A stretch of 6,342 nucleotides of DNA, from assembly GCA_946183755.1 (NCBI GenBank), contig CAMHCZ010000109.1, positions 1 through 6,342 of the forward strand, read 5' to 3'. A program made the position numbers and the translations under genes. The notes beneath the pieces are model-generated. The model saw nothing but the letters and a program-made list of their open reading frames with translations, had not been told where the DNA came from and searched no databases. This DNA comes from an uncultured bacterium. GTDB taxonomy: Bacteria > Bacteroidota > Bacteroidia > Bacteroidales > Paludibacteraceae. Position 1 is the first letter of the stretch, and the number at the start of each line of letters is the position of its first letter. Below are positions 5,206 to 6,342 of this stretch, one piece after another.

Positions 5206-6342
5206 CTAATCCACCACATCTTCCTCACGGCTCCACTCGTTCAGCAAATGCAGATTGAGCTGCGTGATTGGATTTGCGTCTTCCCACATAGGCGAGAAGA
5301 GGTCTTTCACATATTTGCGTTCGTCGTTCATCATGTCGAGCATCGAAGGGCGCAGCAGTCTGTGCTTTGCGAATTCGCGCCACAATTCCAAGTCGCCCTG
5401 CATCGTCAACTCGTACAGCCACTTGTCCGTGGCTACCCAGCACTCGCCTTCCTTGTCATAGACGGCCTCGTTGACGTAGATGCTTGTCGCGCGCTTGTTT
5501 ATTTGCACATGCCGTCCGTCAGGCAGAGCAAGCACGCTTGACGGCATATCGAACACGAGCTCCACTCCGTATGGCGCAGGCTTGCCGTCGGGGCTCATAC
5601 TCACCTTGCCGTCGGCATAGAATGTCCACACACCAACGCTGTCGCCCCAAGCGCCGTCCTTCACTTCTTTCACAGTGTATGTCCCAGCCAGCATGTCGTG
5701 TATGCCAGCCAGTTCGTAAGCCAGTTCCTTGCCGTCGAAGCGCTCCAGCACTGCCATCGGCGTGGCGTCGTCACTCGGGTTAAACGCCACAAGCACCTCC
5801 ATGCGTCCTTCGAGCTTATAGCGAGCCACACGGCAGCCCGGCATTCCGAAAGGCGTGTAATCACTCTCCTCCATCGACTCCACACGCAAAGTGTCGTTCT
5901 CGTCAGCCAGGGCGAAGCGGTATCCGCCCTCGTGCAGCGTGCCGCCCTCGAAGACGAGTTTGCCACCCTGCTCCGTCGCACGATAGAAGCGGCGGCCGTC
6001 GGTCCAGCTGCTTCCACGAGCCACCTTGTTGTCGAGCGCCTCCGTCAGGCTGTCCTCAGCCACGACCGTAGCCCAGTCGCGCAAAACTATCTGTTCGTTT
6101 TCATCGTGGTGAGGCGGTTTGTACTGCCCCACGCTCATTATGATTACCACGAAAAAGAATATCACTAAGCAAGCGAGCATCGCGCCTATTCCTGCCAAGC
6201 CCAGCCACCAGCGGCGGACGAAGAACGACCACACTGTGCCAACCAGCAGCACCAGCGCCGACAGCGCTCCCACCGCCACACTCAAAAATCCAAACCAACC
6301 AGTGTCCGACACAACTGCCACCACGGCTCCGACACACGCAAG
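5206..6342 (-). CDS. Membrane-anchored protein of unknown function, 5' end cut by the window
   Basis: The frame is open to the right edge: 378 codons are visible, ending at TAG 5208-5206. GTG at 6324 could start it, but six more open codons (LACVGA) precede it with no stop, so the true start is probably outside the window. Visible residues of about 15-42 (WFGFLSVAVGALSALVLLVG) and 46-71 (LGLAGIGAMLACLVIFFFVV) are two strong transmembrane segments separated by a short Arg-Arg turn. The first visible residues may be the end of another. The remaining 300 or so residues are polar and rich in predicted strand, with Trp/Tyr-Gly-Asp patterns (GVWTFYADGKVSMSPDGKP, LPDGRHVQINKRATSIYVNE), and end in a helical, charged tail. 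No family or catalytic motif was recognised. Its stop is 33 bases before the dipeptidase ATG, which suggests co-transcription and perhaps a shared envelope role. Confidence 0.75.
   Translation of the reverse strand, partial: LACVGAVVAVVSDTGWFGFLSVAVGALSALVLLVGTVWSFFVRRWWLGLAGIGAMLACLVIFFFVVIIMSVGQYKPPHHDENEQIVLRDWATVVAEDSLTEALDNKVARGSSWTDGRRFYRATEQGGKLVFEGGTLHEGGYRFALADENDTLRVESMEESDYTPFGMPGCRVARYKLEGRMEVLVAFNPSDDATPMAVLERFDGKELAYELAGIHDMLAGTYTVKEVKDGAWGDSVGVWTFYADGKVSMSPDGKPAPYGVELVFDMPSSVLALPDGRHVQINKRATSIYVNEAVYDKEGECWVATDKWLYELTMQGDLELWREFAKHRLLRPSMLDMMNDERKYVKDLFSPMWEDANPITQLNLHLLNEWSREEDVVD

Noticed and set aside
5698..6168. 156-codon plus-strand frame opposite the membrane protein gene
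   Set aside because: The minus-strand frame spans the whole region with coherent membrane segments. The plus frame is His/Arg/Ala-rich without domain features and looks like a shadow.

Overview
The window looks like chromosomal DNA of a Bacteroidales bacterium, perhaps Prevotella-like. Two upstream regions match the Bacteroidetes sigma-factor pattern (TTTG or TTG near -33, 19-20 bases, then TAnnTTTG-like near -7). Start codons are preceded by A-rich leaders rather than Shine-Dalgarno sequences. The large protease carries a C-terminal tail like that of type IX secretion (T9SS) cargo. The genus assignment is inference.

Layout. (1) Positions 86-463 (+): ridA, encoding a 2-iminobutanoate/2-iminopropanoate deaminase, with its own promoter and a possible weak terminator. 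(2) Positions 473-811 (-), convergent with ridA: a small lipoprotein-like reading frame broken by one in-frame TAG. It has a lipobox-like N-terminus and a C-terminal Gly-rich/transmembrane/basic tail. (3) Positions 904-3162 (-): a 752-aa secreted subtilisin-family (S8) protease with a propeptide, a full catalytic set, a large insertion before the catalytic Ser and a T9SS-like tail. Its probable promoter lies in the 266-base gap 3163-3428. (4) Positions 3429-6342 (-): three tightly packed genes that probably form one operon, read right to left. They are a membrane-anchored protein of unknown function (5' end outside the window), a secreted VanX/DdpX-type D-alanyl-D-alanine dipeptidase, and a secreted DUF3089-like alpha/beta hydrolase. 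A hairpin at 3371-3392 is the likely end of this unit.

How the genes may work together. The operon pairs a Zn dipeptidase acting on D-Ala-D-Ala-type substrates with a serine hydrolase, both with export signals, plus a membrane protein whose long C-terminal part follows two transmembrane segments. An envelope role such as turnover or scavenging of peptidoglycan-derived peptides is plausible, but only the dipeptidase supports it directly. The S8 protease appears to be a separate transcription unit. RidA is metabolic housekeeping.

I see no tRNA, rRNA, CRISPR array or insertion sequence. No clear new multi-gene system is visible. The least explained items are the TAG-interrupted lipoprotein-like frame and the unidentified membrane protein.
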